A stretch of DNA of 64,000 nucleotides from Paenibacillus macerans (GCF_900454495.1 NZ_UGSI01000001.1:3782001-3846000); one strand, 5' to 3'. Shown: positions 45,373-55,235, counted from the stretch's first letter. The notes: generated by a model not told the origin, from the letters alone. Translations and numbers: made by a program.

Positions 45373-46008
45373 TTACCACACCGTTACGTTGGAGCTCCCG
45401 CTGCTTTGATAACCCTCCGTCGCCAATACCTGATAAGACCAGCTGCTTCCCAGATTCATTCCTGCATTTCTCCATGCATTTACGTGGTTGCCAAAATTGA
45501 TAGAGACGTTGCTCCCGGTTGGTCTCTTTGACTGCCGCACGCTCCAGAACTGCTGGAATGTTTGTATACCGTCAATGGAAGGTGCGTTGTAGCGCATCGT
45601 CGTATATATGTCATAGGTGCCCCCATCGCTGTTCACGGTGCCTTTATACGTTCCGGTAGGTCTGTAAGTACCCCAGCTATCCACGACGTAATATTCGATG
45701 AGCGAGTTTCTCGTCCACCCGTAAAGCGTCAAATACGCATTGCCGGACGGCGCCCAGACACCGGCATTGTAGTTTACTGTTCTGGATGGCGATCCGGTAG
45801 TCCAGCCTTTACCGACAACAAAATTCCCGGTATTTTGCCATGTGACACTGTAATTGCCGCCGGACCCATTGACCGCGTTGACTGTCCCGCCGCCATCGGT
45901 CCAATATTGCCAATAGTCTGTCGCCGCATTTGAGGTTGCCGCCAACAAGCTAAAACTCATTAAAGCTGCCGTAAATACCGTTAAAATTTTCTTGTTAAAC
46001 TTAAACAT
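45373..46008 (-). CDS. xynA: Secreted GH11 endo-1,4-beta-xylanase
   Basis: 211 residues: signal peptide with likely cleavage after SNA (residue 28), leaving a 183-residue enzyme, the standard GH11 size. The mature start ATDYWQYWTDGGG is nearly that of Bacillus xylanases. Catalytic Glu105 lies in LIEYYVVDSWG and Glu198 in LATEGYQSSG; the thumb motif RPSID appears as NAPSID. It cuts internal bonds of xylan outside the cell. GAGGAGGT lies 7 nt before the ATG. The upstream region has only a weak cre-like match near 46155. Confidence 0.97.
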   Translation of the reverse strand: MFKFNKKILTVFTAALMSFSLLAATSNAATDYWQYWTDGGGTVNAVNGSGGNYSVTWQNTGNFVVGKGWTTGSPSRTVNYNAGVWAPSGNAYLTLYGWTRNSLIEYYVVDSWGTYRPTGTYKGTVNSDGGTYDIYTTMRYNAPSIDGIQTFQQFWSVRQSKRPTGSNVSINFGNHVNAWRNAGMNLGSSWSYQVLATEGYQSSGSSNVTVW

Positions 46009-46314
46009 GCATTTACCTCCTCAAATATTTTTTATCGCCACTTTAACCTCTACCCTACTTCTTGCCGGTTGCTTCTTTTTGCGGTACACCGCTTATCCTG
46101 TGTTATATGCCGAGAACATCTTACTGTCACCCCCTTTACTAGAAAATTATAGAAGGAAAGCGCATACATTTCACTTCACAAATTAAAGAAGTTACCCCCC
46201 TATTTTTTATATAAATGCACGGAAACCGCCGAAGAAGCGAGGTCATAACGGGTTCGGCAGCGTCTCCATAATGCAAAAAGCCGCCCTATTAAAGGACGGC
46301 TGTACGATACGACA
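46009..46314. other. Gene-free stretch upstream of xylanase
   Basis: 306 bp. It holds the xylanase promoter region (AT-rich, no unambiguous -35/-10), a weak cre-like match near 46155-46168, and the terminator of the next gene at 46273-46300. No gene is visible. Confidence 0.6.
46273..46300 (-). terminator. Terminator of SDR gene 46315
   Basis: Minus-strand AGCCGTCCT pairs with AGGGCGGCT (one G-T type mismatch) around TTAAT, followed by TTTTTGC. Confidence 0.8.
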
Positions 46315-47214
46315 CTACTTTTGTGTGCCGCCATATCCTTCCGGCGCGGGAATCCCCTTTTCAGCCGATCTGCTTACAGATTCCCAATCTTCCCATGTTT
46401 TTATGCGCTCTTGATGGGTGTTCCTAACGAGGTCAAAGATCATACTTCCCAAGATCAGTCTTAAGGGAGGATTTTCGCTTTCCACCAACTTCATAAGAGC
46501 CTCAGCAGCTAAGATGGGATCGCTATCTAGCGAGCCTTCCGCATACTGTTTCGCCAATTCTTCCCTAAGGGAATCGTAGGCGTCCAGCGGATTGCTGTAA
46601 CGCATTGCTGTATACAAATCTGTCCAGTAGCCGCCAGGTTCCACCATCGTGAGCTTCACCCCAAAGTGGGCAGCTTCTTGTGCCAAAGCTTCACTCAATC
46701 CCTCTAGCGCAAATTTGCTTGCACTGTATAAGCCTGACATTGGACCAGAAATCAATCCCCCGATACTGGAAATCTGAATCAAGTGCCCTGCCCTCTGTTC
46801 GCGCAGGTAAGGAAACACAGCCTGACAGACCCAAAGAGCACCGAAAAAATTGGTTTCCATCAAGTCTCTTGCATCGCTTTCACTCAATTCTTCGACCATG
46901 CCTAAAGTCATAACACCCGCGTTATTCACAACGATATCAAGATGTCCAAAATGTTCTACAGCTACTTTAACAGTTGCAAAGACAGCCTCCCGATCCCTTA
47001 TATCGAGATTCAAAAACAGTAACGAGTCTTGATATTGCTCCTGCAGCTTTTCTAATTTACCAATGGTTCTTGCCACAGCCACAACTTGATCCCCTGCTTC
47101 TAAAGCCGCACTGGTGAATGCATAACCAAGACCTTTGCTCGCCCCTGTAATAAACCAGACGCGCCTTTTTCCAATATTTCTATCCGTGAGTTTATCGGGC
47201 TTTTGTGTTGTCAT
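46315..47214 (-). CDS. SDR-family oxidoreductase
   Basis: About 299 residues from ATG at 47214 (AGGAGG 8 nt upstream). Cofactor loop ITGASKGLGYAF, NNAGVM, catalytic Ser in ISSIGG and YSASKFA (Tyr-x-x-x-Lys). This subgroup of classical SDRs has broad NADP-linked ketone or aldehyde activity; substrate unknown. A terminator-like hairpin lies in its 5' leader (47241), suggesting either attenuation or isolation from upstream transcription. Confidence 0.9.
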   Translation of the reverse strand: MTTQKPDKLTDRNIGKRRVWFITGASKGLGYAFTSAALEAGDQVVAVARTIGKLEKLQEQYQDSLLFLNLDIRDREAVFATVKVAVEHFGHLDIVVNNAGVMTLGMVEELSESDARDLMETNFFGALWVCQAVFPYLREQRAGHLIQISSIGGLISGPMSGLYSASKFALEGLSEALAQEAAHFGVKLTMVEPGGYWTDLYTAMRYSNPLDAYDSLREELAKQYAEGSLDSDPILAAEALMKLVESENPPLRLILGSMIFDLVRNTHQERIKTWEDWESVSRSAEKGIPAPEGYGGTQK

Positions 47215-47601
47215 TGAAATTCCTCCTATTGAAAAATAAAAAGCACAGGCAATTCTCTGCCTGTGCAAATCGTAATCGAATAGGAATATCCATATGAGTC
47301 CATGTTAACAGCAAAGATAAAGAAGCTACCCCAGAAAAACATTGGAGATAACACTTTATACTTACACTTATAAATGAACAAGACAGCATATGGACAGACT
47401 CATCCCGATTACTCTGCTAACAGGCAGAGTTAAAAGAAAGCTCAAATTAATGCAATGTACATTAATGTTTGCTTATCGGGAAGAATCTATCACACATAAC
47501 CCTCCGTTCATTTCAGATAGAGACAGTATAACAATGGCTATCACAATTTTCAACTATGATATCTACACTTGATGAATTATTCTCTCTTTCCGGATAACCA
47601 A
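47215..47601. other. Long leader or intergenic region before SDR 46315
   Basis: 387 bp without a convincing gene. It contains the terminator-like hairpin at 47241-47265 and a 21-bp dyad ATTAATG-CAATGTA-CATTAAT at 47446-47466 that could be an operator. No known riboswitch consensus was recognised. Confidence 0.5.
47241..47265 (-). terminator. Terminator-like hairpin in the SDR 5' leader
   Basis: GCACAGGCA pairs perfectly with TGCCTGTGC around a 6-7 nt loop; on the minus strand TTTTTATTTTT follows and the ribosome site of the SDR comes 6 bases later. It could be an attenuator or the end of the upstream hydrolase transcript. Confidence 0.75.
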
Positions 47602-48552
47602 TCAATTGTGTAGGGCACGCTTTAAAGCCGCGTGATATTCTTGTATCATCCTCTGGCTGATCTCGGCAGAAGGAAAGTATTCTTCGCAGCCATGAAAACA
47701 TCCAGGGTACAAATGAAATTCCGTTGGCACACCGGCCTGCGTTAGCCTTAGTACATAGTCGATGGTTTCATCGCGAAACGGATCCAGGTCACCGACACAA
47801 GTGTACGTAGGCGGAAGTCCCGACAAATCGGCTGCGCGTGCCGGTGCGGCATAGGGGGATGCTTCACCTTGTTCCCCTAGATACATTTCCCATGCCAATT
47901 GGGTTTTGGCTTTGCTCCACACTCTGTCATCCGTGATTTCATTGCTGGACTTGGTTATGATTCGATCGTCAAGCATCGGATAAAGAGGCATTTGGAACAG
48001 GATCGAAGGGCCGTTTCGATCTCTTGCCAAAAGGGAAACAGCAGCCGTCAATCCACCGCCGGCACTGGGGCCCACAACCGCGATTCTGGATGAATCGCTC
48101 CCCAGTTCTTCAGCATTTTCGGAGAACCATTGGAGTGCGGCGTAGCAATCTTCAAGCGGAGCCGGAAAAGGATGCTCCGGAGCCAGCCGATAATCCACGG
48201 AAACGATGACACATTCGATTTCCGATACCAAATACTGCAAAGCAGGGTCCATCATATCGGCGGAACCGAGGATATAGCCGCCGCCGTGAATATATAGAAC
48301 GCCCGGAAGCGGTCCATTCTTCACTTTCGGTTCGTAAATCTTGATCCGGACATCCGGATCCCCCGCCGCGCCCGGAACATATCTTTCCGAGGTCAAAACT
48401 GCGTCACCAACAGGCAGCGAGGCTGCCGTACCGGCAGCAAACTCTTGCATCTCTTTCCTTTTGGCCGCTAAATTCTCCCTGGTGTAAACGACTTCCGGTA
48501 AAAGGGAAAACATATTTTTAAGTTCCGGATGTACTCTTTCTTCCATCTTCAT
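47602..48552 (-). CDS. Alpha/beta hydrolase, HSL-type esterase
   Basis: 316 residues. Oxyanion motif YIHGGGYILGS, nucleophile elbow VVGPSAGGG (Ser), a DPFRDE acidic motif and HGCEEYF with the catalytic His mark the hormone-sensitive-lipase family, which hydrolyses short-chain esters and lactones in the cytoplasm. It starts 6 nt after the SDR stop at 48559, whose stop codon lies in its ribosome site, so both are cotranscribed under the divergent MerR regulator. Confidence 0.9.
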   Translation of the reverse strand: MKMEERVHPELKNMFSLLPEVVYTRENLAAKRKEMQEFAAGTAASLPVGDAVLTSERYVPGAAGDPDVRIKIYEPKVKNGPLPGVLYIHGGGYILGSADMMDPALQYLVSEIECVIVSVDYRLAPEHPFPAPLEDCYAALQWFSENAEELGSDSSRIAVVGPSAGGGLTAAVSLLARDRNGPSILFQMPLYPMLDDRIITKSSNEITDDRVWSKAKTQLAWEMYLGEQGEASPYAAPARAADLSGLPPTYTCVGDLDPFRDETIDYVLRLTQAGVPTEFHLYPGCFHGCEEYFPSAEISQRMIQEYHAALKRALHN

Positions 48553-48558
48553 TGAATG

Positions 48559-49404
48559 TCACCCCTGGCTGTTTCGCCACGCCGTTTGCCCCAGCAGATC
48601 CCGCATGGTTGCCATGTACTTTTCTTCCGACTGGGACCATCTCAGTTTAGCCGTTTCTTCCGCGTCCGGACCTGCGAGATAACGCAGCCGGTTCGACGGA
48701 TCGCACGCAGCGGCGTAAACCTGATCCGCAACCTGGTTCTCATCCGCACTATCAAACGGATAATTCATCATGGAGTTCATCATATGATCAAAATAAGACT
48801 TGTACGCTTGTGGAATGGATACGTCCTGCGCGGCAGCCATCGTGTTCGAAGCGAAATTCGTGGTTCGCATAGCTCCGGGTTCCACAAGTTTGACGGAGAT
48901 ATTTTGCGATTCCAGCTCGTACGACAGCGATTCCGACAGCCCCTCGACTGCATGCTTGGTCGCCACATAGACCGTCAGAAGCGGATTGGATACAAAACCC
49001 ACGTTCGAAGTGACATTGACGATGGTTCCGCCCCCTTGCTCGCGAAAATAAGGGGTAATCGCCTGTATGACGTTCATGACACCAAAGACATTGGTCTCAA
49101 AAATCCCGCGGATCACATTCATCGGTGTGGCTTCAAAGATCGATAGGATGCTGACTCCGGCGTTGTTCACGACGGCGTCGATCCGGCCGAACCTGGCGAT
49201 CCCTGCCGCAATCGCCGCCTCGATGGTGGCGGGCTTAGTCACATCAAGTTCGGTTACGAAAATCCGGTCGGGATTTTCCTCCGCCAAGCGCCGGTCCGGC
49301 TTGCGCATCGTCGCAACCACGTTCCATCCTTCATTGGCAAACTTCTTCGCTGCCGTATTCCCTAGTCCGGTCGAGCTCCCGGTAATCAATACCGTTTTGG
49401 TCAT
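48559..49404 (-). CDS. SDR-family oxidoreductase
   Basis: 281 residues; cofactor loop ITGSSTGLGNTAA, VNNAGVSIL, VNVTSNVG and YVATKHAVEG (Tyr-x-x-x-Lys). AGGAGG lies before the ATG. It is the first gene of a two-gene operon with an esterase, divergent from a MerR gene. Such MerR-SDR-hydrolase sets usually respond to reactive aldehydes or other electrophiles; the actual substrate is unknown. Confidence 0.9.
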   Translation of the reverse strand: MTKTVLITGSSTGLGNTAAKKFANEGWNVVATMRKPDRRLAEENPDRIFVTELDVTKPATIEAAIAAGIARFGRIDAVVNNAGVSILSIFEATPMNVIRGIFETNVFGVMNVIQAITPYFREQGGGTIVNVTSNVGFVSNPLLTVYVATKHAVEGLSESLSYELESQNISVKLVEPGAMRTTNFASNTMAAAQDVSIPQAYKSYFDHMMNSMMNYPFDSADENQVADQVYAAACDPSNRLRYLAGPDAEETAKLRWSQSEEKYMATMRDLLGQTAWRNSQG

Positions 49405-49545
49405 TGAAGATCCTCCTCTTCATCATTTTTGTTATTTCTACCTTAGCTTACCGGGTTGAAGCCGCTCTAAGTCAAATCCAAAACTCGATCCCTTATGGAC
49501 AAGGGGATGATAGACTAATAGCAAGTTCAGATTGTAAAATAAACG

Positions 49546-49556
49546 AGAGTAACTCT
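49546..49556. promoter_or_regulatory. MerR-type dyad between SDR and MerR genes
   Basis: AGAGTAACTCT is a perfect 5+1+5 dyad; flanking bases extend it toward the TAGAGT..ACTCTA pattern of AdhR-like MerR sites. It lies 28 bp before the MerR start and about 140 bp before the SDR. Confidence 0.5.
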
Positions 49557-49583
49557 AACACTCAAAGGCGGTGACGAACGCTT

Positions 49584-49961
49584 ATGGCTTATACGATGAA
49601 GGAAGTGGTGAAAAAAACGGGCATTAACCCGTATACGTTGCGTTTTTATGAGAAGGAAGGCGTATTGCCGGCGGTTGACCGGGATGCTAACGGGGTGCGT
49701 AAATTCAACGACCACTACGTCGATTGTGTAGAGATGGTACAAGCGCTTCGTTCAGCAGGTTTGCCTTTGGCGGAAATAAAACAATATGTTGAGCTGTACA
49801 AGAGCGGGGACCGGACACTTCCTTTAAGAAAAACGATGCTGGCCAACCAAAAAAGCAGAGTGGAGGAACAAATAACACGACTGATAAAAACGCTGGAAAA
49901 GCTCAATTACAAGCTGGCGTTAATCGATGCCCAGGAAAACAAATTTGACAGGCTGCCCTGA
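49584..49961 (+). CDS. MerR-family transcriptional regulator
   Basis: 125 residues: HTH (YTMKEVVKKTGINPYTLRFYEKEGVLP), the second helix-wing region, then a coiled-coil dimer helix (RVEEQITRLIKTLEKLNYKL). There is no Cys-rich metal site, so it is of the aldehyde or stress-sensing AdhR-like kind. Divergent from the SDR/esterase operon with a dyad in between. Confidence 0.92.
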   Translation: MAYTMKEVVKKTGINPYTLRFYEKEGVLPAVDRDANGVRKFNDHYVDCVEMVQALRSAGLPLAEIKQYVELYKSGDRTLPLRKTMLANQKSRVEEQITRLIKTLEKLNYKLALIDAQENKFDRLP

Positions 49962-50015
49962 TAGGCGGAAAAGCATTCTAAATTGGATGGATACTGAATG
50001 TTATCTATAAAAACA

Positions 50016-50063
50016 CTAAAAAATCGAGCTGAAAAACGCAATTTTTCAGCCCGATTTTACTTT
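50016..50063. terminator. Bidirectional terminator
   Basis: AAAATCGAGCTGAAAAA pairs with TTTTTCAGCCCGATTTT (one mismatch) and serves both the MerR gene (+) and the converging transglycosylase gene (-). Confidence 0.85.
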
Positions 50064-50118
50064 ATCTTTTTAAACTATTCGATATTGATAGTTTTACATC
50101 TAATGGATAAATAATGCC

Positions 50119-50871
50119 TTAGTTCTTACCGCCATAGCCCTTATAAGTAGCGTAAACCGCATCTGCGTATTGATTGGCCAGAATAGGACGGCCATAAGAA
50201 TCTGTAGCTCCCGGATACCAGTAATCTCCTCCGTTATAGTGTAATAAGCCGTTATATATGTTGCCGAATTTAACAATCTTTTCATTTAAAATCAGGGCGC
50301 CCAAATAAACCTGATCTTGTTCACTGCTGTGATTATAAGCGCGGCCAAATTTTGAGCTGAATTGCGATAAATAAGCATTACGTGTGTTTGGTTCTACCTG
50401 CATCAATCCGTCGCCGGCTGATGGACTGCCTGGTAAACCTGCTCCAAAACTGCTTTCCTTTTTGATCACAGCACTCAGCAATAAAGCAAAATCTCCGCCT
50501 TTACCGAATTTATTGTCCGCATTCACTGCATATGTCCATATGTGGCTTGGAACTTCGGATGGCTTTGTTACTGAAGGATTTGTTGGTGGTGTCGTTGGTG
50601 GTGTCGTTGGTGGTGTCGTTCCGCTGCCGCCTTTCTCCCATAAAGCAGGAACAATGGGTGGTTCCCAACCAACGAGGGAAGTATGTGCCTGACGACAGGT
50701 ATAAGTACTTCCACTATATGTTACTGTATCATTTACTGCATATGCAGTATTTGGAGCCCATGCTCCTCTAGCGGCTGCGCTCACCGGTAAGACTGCGCAA
50801 AAGGTGGATAAGAATACTGCTAAAACTACCAAAAGTGATGTGGCTTTAAAAGAAAACTTTCTATTAGTCAT
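50119..50871 (-). CDS. Secreted transglycosylase/lysozyme-like protein with chitin-binding module
   Basis: About 251 residues from ATG at 50871 (AGGAGG upstream). A signal peptide ends VSAAAR; a CBM5/12-like chitin-binding module follows (WAPNTAYAVNDTVTYSGSTYTC with the final ALWEKGG). A Thr/Pro linker built from repeated TPPT units comes next, then a catalytic-like domain with AVIKKESSFG (Glu), GDGLMQVEPNTRNAY and the late LLHYNGGDYWY. These resemble SLT/lysozyme-type goose folds: ES motif, GLMQ(V) and a YNGG motif. It probably cleaves peptidoglycan or chitin outside the cell. Confidence 0.75.
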   Translation of the reverse strand: MTNRKFSFKATSLLVVLAVFLSTFCAVLPVSAAARGAWAPNTAYAVNDTVTYSGSTYTCRQAHTSLVGWEPPIVPALWEKGGSGTTPPTTPPTTPPTNPSVTKPSEVPSHIWTYAVNADNKFGKGGDFALLLSAVIKKESSFGAGLPGSPSAGDGLMQVEPNTRNAYLSQFSSKFGRAYNHSSEQDQVYLGALILNEKIVKFGNIYNGLLHYNGGDYWYPGATDSYGRPILANQYADAVYATYKGYGGKN

Positions 50872-51431
50872 TTTCAAACCTCCTTGTATTTTTCTTCTGA
50901 TATTTTCCCGTGTTGCTCATTTTCGATATTTTTCAGCACTATTCCCCCCCTTTGTTTTCACAAATACTTCAAGTTCATTCCATAATTAAAAGCGCTTAAA
51001 CTTATTACAATTCTAATAATACATAAATATGAAAATAATCCCAATAGGACATAAGTTCTACTTTCTTGAAATTTTTGATTAGACTGGAAAGAGGCTAAGT
51101 CTACAGGTCATAGAGTCAACCTAAAACTTAGCCCCTTGATTTCATATTAAATTTATTTTAAATAAACTTTGGCTCAAGACCAAAATCAGTGCTTAACAAA
51201 ATAAATGATGACGGTGATAGGGGGTGTTGTCTCTTCAAACCGCTTTGCACGATTATCCCCCTGGTTCAGGAAGCCAAGTCACCCGATCAAACGGGATAAT
51301 CGTGCAAAGCCTCTGGATAACGAGTCTCGCTCCAAACCACACGGTCTGTTGCCGGCTTGACTGTCAAGCACTGATGATTAGGTTGAACCTAAACTTTTTC
51401 TTATTTATCTAAGTTCATCTTTAAAATCGAT
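50872..51431. other. Gene-free AT-rich stretch with hairpin and miniature element
   Basis: 560 bp. It has the promoter region of the 50119 gene, a GGCTAAGT...ACTTAGCC stem (51093-51133), and the 69-bp miniature inverted-repeat element at 51242. Otherwise nothing recognised. Confidence 0.6.
51242..51310. mobile_element. 69-bp MITE-like element with IS1595-type ends
   Basis: GCTTTGCACGATTATCCC (51242-51259) and GGGATAATCGTGCAAAGC (51293-51310) are a perfect 18-bp inverted repeat with a 33-nt core. The right arm equals the right end of the 19659 IS exactly, and neighbouring bases (TTCAGG; GATCAAACGGG) match too. It has no coding capacity. No target duplication is visible. Confidence 0.75.
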
Positions 51432-52595
51432 CTACAACGTCTCCGTACTGAGCGTAAATCCTTCAATCACGGCGTCTTCGTCAACCTCGATCAAGATGCA
51501 GCGTTTCCCTTGATAATTCACCTGTCTCACGTACTTTAAATCTTGAGGACTGATCGAGATCGTGGCTATCTTCGTATCGATCTTAATCGATTTCGAAGTG
51601 AACTTCGGAATAACGCTGCTCGCTTTGATTTCATAGTTTTTATCGTCAACGATCGTTTGAAACGCCCGTTCCACCTTTTCCGTCGTCACGTTCTCCACGC
51701 CGCTCACCGTCAGCATGCGTTCCACATCTTTATAATCCAGCTTCGGCGGTTCTTCCTCCTCGTGGGTTTCGATGACTTGATGAATTTCCTCGTATACGTT
51801 CGCGATCGTCGAGGCATCGAGCTGATCTCCCGTTACTTCTTTCACGATCTCCTCAAAAATGGCCCTCTCTTCTAACGCAGTCACGCTCTTCTCCGCATTC
51901 AAGACTTCCTCGATGAAATGCTGATTCGGCTCATGCGCTCTGCCCGAGGAATAAAGAATACGATTCACATCGGAATAGCCATCCGTCACGCTGGGGTAGA
52001 AAAAGCCTTGCTCCGGCGAACTTAACTTAATGATCGGATCTACGATGACGTTATACTTGAATTCCCGCTCGACATAATCGAACATAAGCGTTTTCTTCTG
52101 TTGTTCCGTAGAATTTATGCTGCACAGAATGAACGGATTGGCGAACATTTCGTCGTTTTCGCTCTCCTCGGCTTCTTCATTCCTGGCCTTGGTCGGCTTG
52201 AAATATTGCCCGCGAACGAAAGTAATCACCGTATCCCGTTCATATTGGGTATCCGCCAGCATTTTCTCTACCAGCAGGAGCATCAGATCTTGCCATTCTT
52301 CGGGGTCGCCGGTCACCAGACCTTGATGAAGAAGTACCCGCGTAGGCGTCTCCGCGTCCTCATGAAGCTTTAACTCAAACAGCTTTTGATCCAATTCCCC
52401 GGCCAGCAGCTTTTTGAAATTGCCCATATGCAGTTCCTGCTTCTCCCTGTCCAGCAGTTCGAACGGTTGACGCTCGTAATGATAGATTTCATTGGTTTCC
52501 TTCATAATATACACATTAAGAATATCGAAAATGTGCAGCTTTTCGTGATCCAGCTTAAATTGCTTGCGAATATACGCGACTTCTTTCTTTAACAT
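51432..52595 (-). CDS. DUF4317 family protein
   Basis: 387 residues, soluble, matching DUF4317 in start (MLKKEVAYIRKQFK then LHIFDILNVYIMKE) and length. Features include acidic stretches and IVDPIIKLSSPEQGFFYPSVTDG. The family is widespread in Bacillota with no assigned function. The gene stands alone with SD-type AGGAGA upstream. Confidence 0.85.
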   Translation of the reverse strand: MLKKEVAYIRKQFKLDHEKLHIFDILNVYIMKETNEIYHYERQPFELLDREKQELHMGNFKKLLAGELDQKLFELKLHEDAETPTRVLLHQGLVTGDPEEWQDLMLLLVEKMLADTQYERDTVITFVRGQYFKPTKARNEEAEESENDEMFANPFILCSINSTEQQKKTLMFDYVEREFKYNVIVDPIIKLSSPEQGFFYPSVTDGYSDVNRILYSSGRAHEPNQHFIEEVLNAEKSVTALEERAIFEEIVKEVTGDQLDASTIANVYEEIHQVIETHEEEEPPKLDYKDVERMLTVSGVENVTTEKVERAFQTIVDDKNYEIKASSVIPKFTSKSIKIDTKIATISISPQDLKYVRQVNYQGKRCILIEVDEDAVIEGFTLSTETL

Positions 52596-52674
52596 GATTT
52601 ATGAGACATCTCCTATGAAGTTGTTTTGTCTATGAATATGGCTCCCCCGCCTGAATCCGGCTTCCCTCTAAAAT

Positions 52675-53256
<582 letters not shown>

Positions 53257-53381
53257 GTTAGATCCTCCCTCATACGTATTTCAAAAATTACGCATTTGCT
53301 CCATTCTACCTCAGCTCTTTATACCACAACTTTATTATAGTTTAAATTATGTATATATAAAAAAAACAGGGAGTAGCCTAC

Positions 53382-53951
53382 TCATAATGTTTTACGCCGT
53401 AGTTCATAAAAATACTGCACAATGGGATGCTTTAACTTCATCTGATCGGACATGTTTAAAATCCGCTTTTTCCCAACTCTTCTGTCCACCAAAGCTAGAA
53501 TATTCAATAGGATTTCATGGCTCTCCATGCTATCCTCTACAGACGTAGATAAGAACTTATTAGCCACAACGATAAAATTGGATTTACTTAATGAAGCCTG
53601 AGCGGACAAAAGCTCTTTTGCATGTTCAGAGCTTTTTCTGCTTCGAGCAATGACTATTAAGCGATCCTCCGGCACGGGTCCTTTGGTATCTTTTCTGACC
53701 GCCTCAATGTCGTCACTGGTGATCGGAATTTGAATTTCAGGATCATTCTTGATTTCCAGCTCCGTTTGGTACCATCTGATGAAGTTCGTCTTATCACTCA
53801 TATTAAGGATGTTCTTCTTATCAACCGAGATATAACAAATCCCTGATTTATCCGGTAAATAACGATAACCCGGTGCGCGGTATTCCACCCTTCCCTGTAA
53901 CGCAGGACTGAGAAAGCTCTCCAGCTGCTGCTTCAATTTGCTCCAGGACAT
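53382..53951 (-). CDS. SF0329-type hypothetical protein
   Basis: About 189 residues from ATG at 53951 (GGAGGG 9 nt upstream; an ATG at 54020 is unsupported). It starts MSWSKLKQQLESFLSPAL and has VEYRAPGYRYLPDKSGICYISV, a block I associate with the SF0329 family of unknown function in Bacillota. Soluble, no enzymatic motif recognised. Confidence 0.7.
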   Translation of the reverse strand: MSWSKLKQQLESFLSPALQGRVEYRAPGYRYLPDKSGICYISVDKKNILNMSDKTNFIRWYQTELEIKNDPEIQIPITSDDIEAVRKDTKGPVPEDRLIVIARSRKSSEHAKELLSAQASLSKSNFIVVANKFLSTSVEDSMESHEILLNILALVDRRVGKKRILNMSDQMKLKHPIVQYFYELRRKTL

Positions 53952-54077
53952 GTAAATTCCCCCTCCATATAAAAACAGAGGAAAGGCTTGCTGGCTCCGG
54001 GTTTGCCCCTCTCCATCCATCCGATCCTCATGCTCTTGAAGTCTGTTTCTATTCTCCTCACGTTCGTTAGGAATTAC

Positions 54078-55070
54078 TTAATCCCCACGTTCCTCCGCTC
54101 CGGCATGCTCCTTGTTTCTAAACTCATCGAGCAGCGCGCGCACTTCACTTGTGGACCTTGCGTTCATTAAGCTGTTTCTTAATTCGCTCGCCCCTCGAAA
54201 TCCGCGGACATATATCTTAAAGAAGCGGGGGAGAGGGCTGAAGGAACGCGGCGGCCCCAGTGCTGAATAGTGATCATGGAGATCCAGATGCAACCGCAGT
54301 AAATCAAGCAATTCTTCGCTGCTGTGTTCCCTCGGCTCCTTCTCAAAGGCAAACGGATTATGAAAAATACCGCGCCCAATCATAATCCCATCCACCCCGT
54401 ACTGCTCAGCCAGCTTGAGGCCGGTCTGGCGGTCAGGGATATCCCCGTTAATGGTCAGAAGGGTATCCGGAGCCACCTCATCACGAAGCTTCTTAATCTC
54501 CGGGATGAGCTCCCAATGCGCGGCTACCTTGCTCATTTCTTCTCTTGTCCGCAGATGAATGGACAGATTCACAATGTCTTGCTGCAAAATATGGGTTAAC
54601 CAGCCGCGCCATTCGTCGACGCTACTAAAACCAAGTCTTGTTTTTACGCTGACGGGCAGTCCCCCGGCTTTGGCGGCCTGGATAAGTTCCGCTGCGGTTT
54701 CCGGACGGCAGATCAGGCCGCTGCCCTTCCCGTTCTCCGCTACATTCGCCACAGGACACCCCATATTAATATCGATGCCCTTGAAACCTTCCTTCGCCAT
54801 ACCGATGCTCATTTGACGAAAATATTCCGGCTTATCTCCCCAAATATGCGCTACCATGGGCTGCTCATCCTCAGTAAACGTCAAACGCCCGCGCACACTT
54901 TGGTTCCCCTCCGGGTGACAATAGCTTTCCGTATTCGCAAACTCCGTAAAAAACACATCCGGTCTGGCCGCTGCACTGACGACATGGCGAAAAACAACAT
55001 CCGTCACATCCTCCATGGGCGCCAGTATAAAAAAAGGCCGCGGTAAATTACGCCAAAAATTTTCTGTCAT
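54078..55070 (-). CDS. dus: tRNA-dihydrouridine synthase
   Basis: 330 residues with the Dus TIM-barrel signatures: FILAPMEDVTDVVFR, IDINMGCPVANV (FMN and catalytic Cys region), SVKTRLGF and the late IMIGRGIFHNPF. It reduces uridines in tRNA D loops using FMN and NADPH. Among Dus groups this shorter N terminus is like the second Bacillota copy. Interestingly, the tRNA-like sequences at 36720 have very short D loops. Single gene. Confidence 0.93.
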   Translation of the reverse strand: MTENFWRNLPRPFFILAPMEDVTDVVFRHVVSAAARPDVFFTEFANTESYCHPEGNQSVRGRLTFTEDEQPMVAHIWGDKPEYFRQMSIGMAKEGFKGIDINMGCPVANVAENGKGSGLICRPETAAELIQAAKAGGLPVSVKTRLGFSSVDEWRGWLTHILQQDIVNLSIHLRTREEMSKVAAHWELIPEIKKLRDEVAPDTLLTINGDIPDRQTGLKLAEQYGVDGIMIGRGIFHNPFAFEKEPREHSSEELLDLLRLHLDLHDHYSALGPPRSFSPLPRFFKIYVRGFRGASELRNSLMNARSTSEVRALLDEFRNKEHAGAEERGD

Positions 55071-55235
55071 ATCAAAAACCTCTCTATATCAAACGTCTGT
55101 AAGTGTTAATGGTCTACATTTAAACGAGTATATCATAAACCCTGGAGTGAAGCATACTTACCCAACATTTTCAAGATAAGGGGGGGAAGCCTCCTCGATC
55201 ATTGGCCCGGATACATTTTCTGTTGATTTCTTGGA

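Noticed and set aside
46155..46168. cre site before xylanase
   Set aside because: Two mismatches to the consensus (GGAAAGCGCATACA); too weak to list as a site.
50580..50635. Short tandem repeats GGTGGTGTCGTT, looked at as a possible CRISPR or regulatory repeat
   Set aside because: They encode the Thr/Pro linker of the 50119 protein in frame; no spacers.
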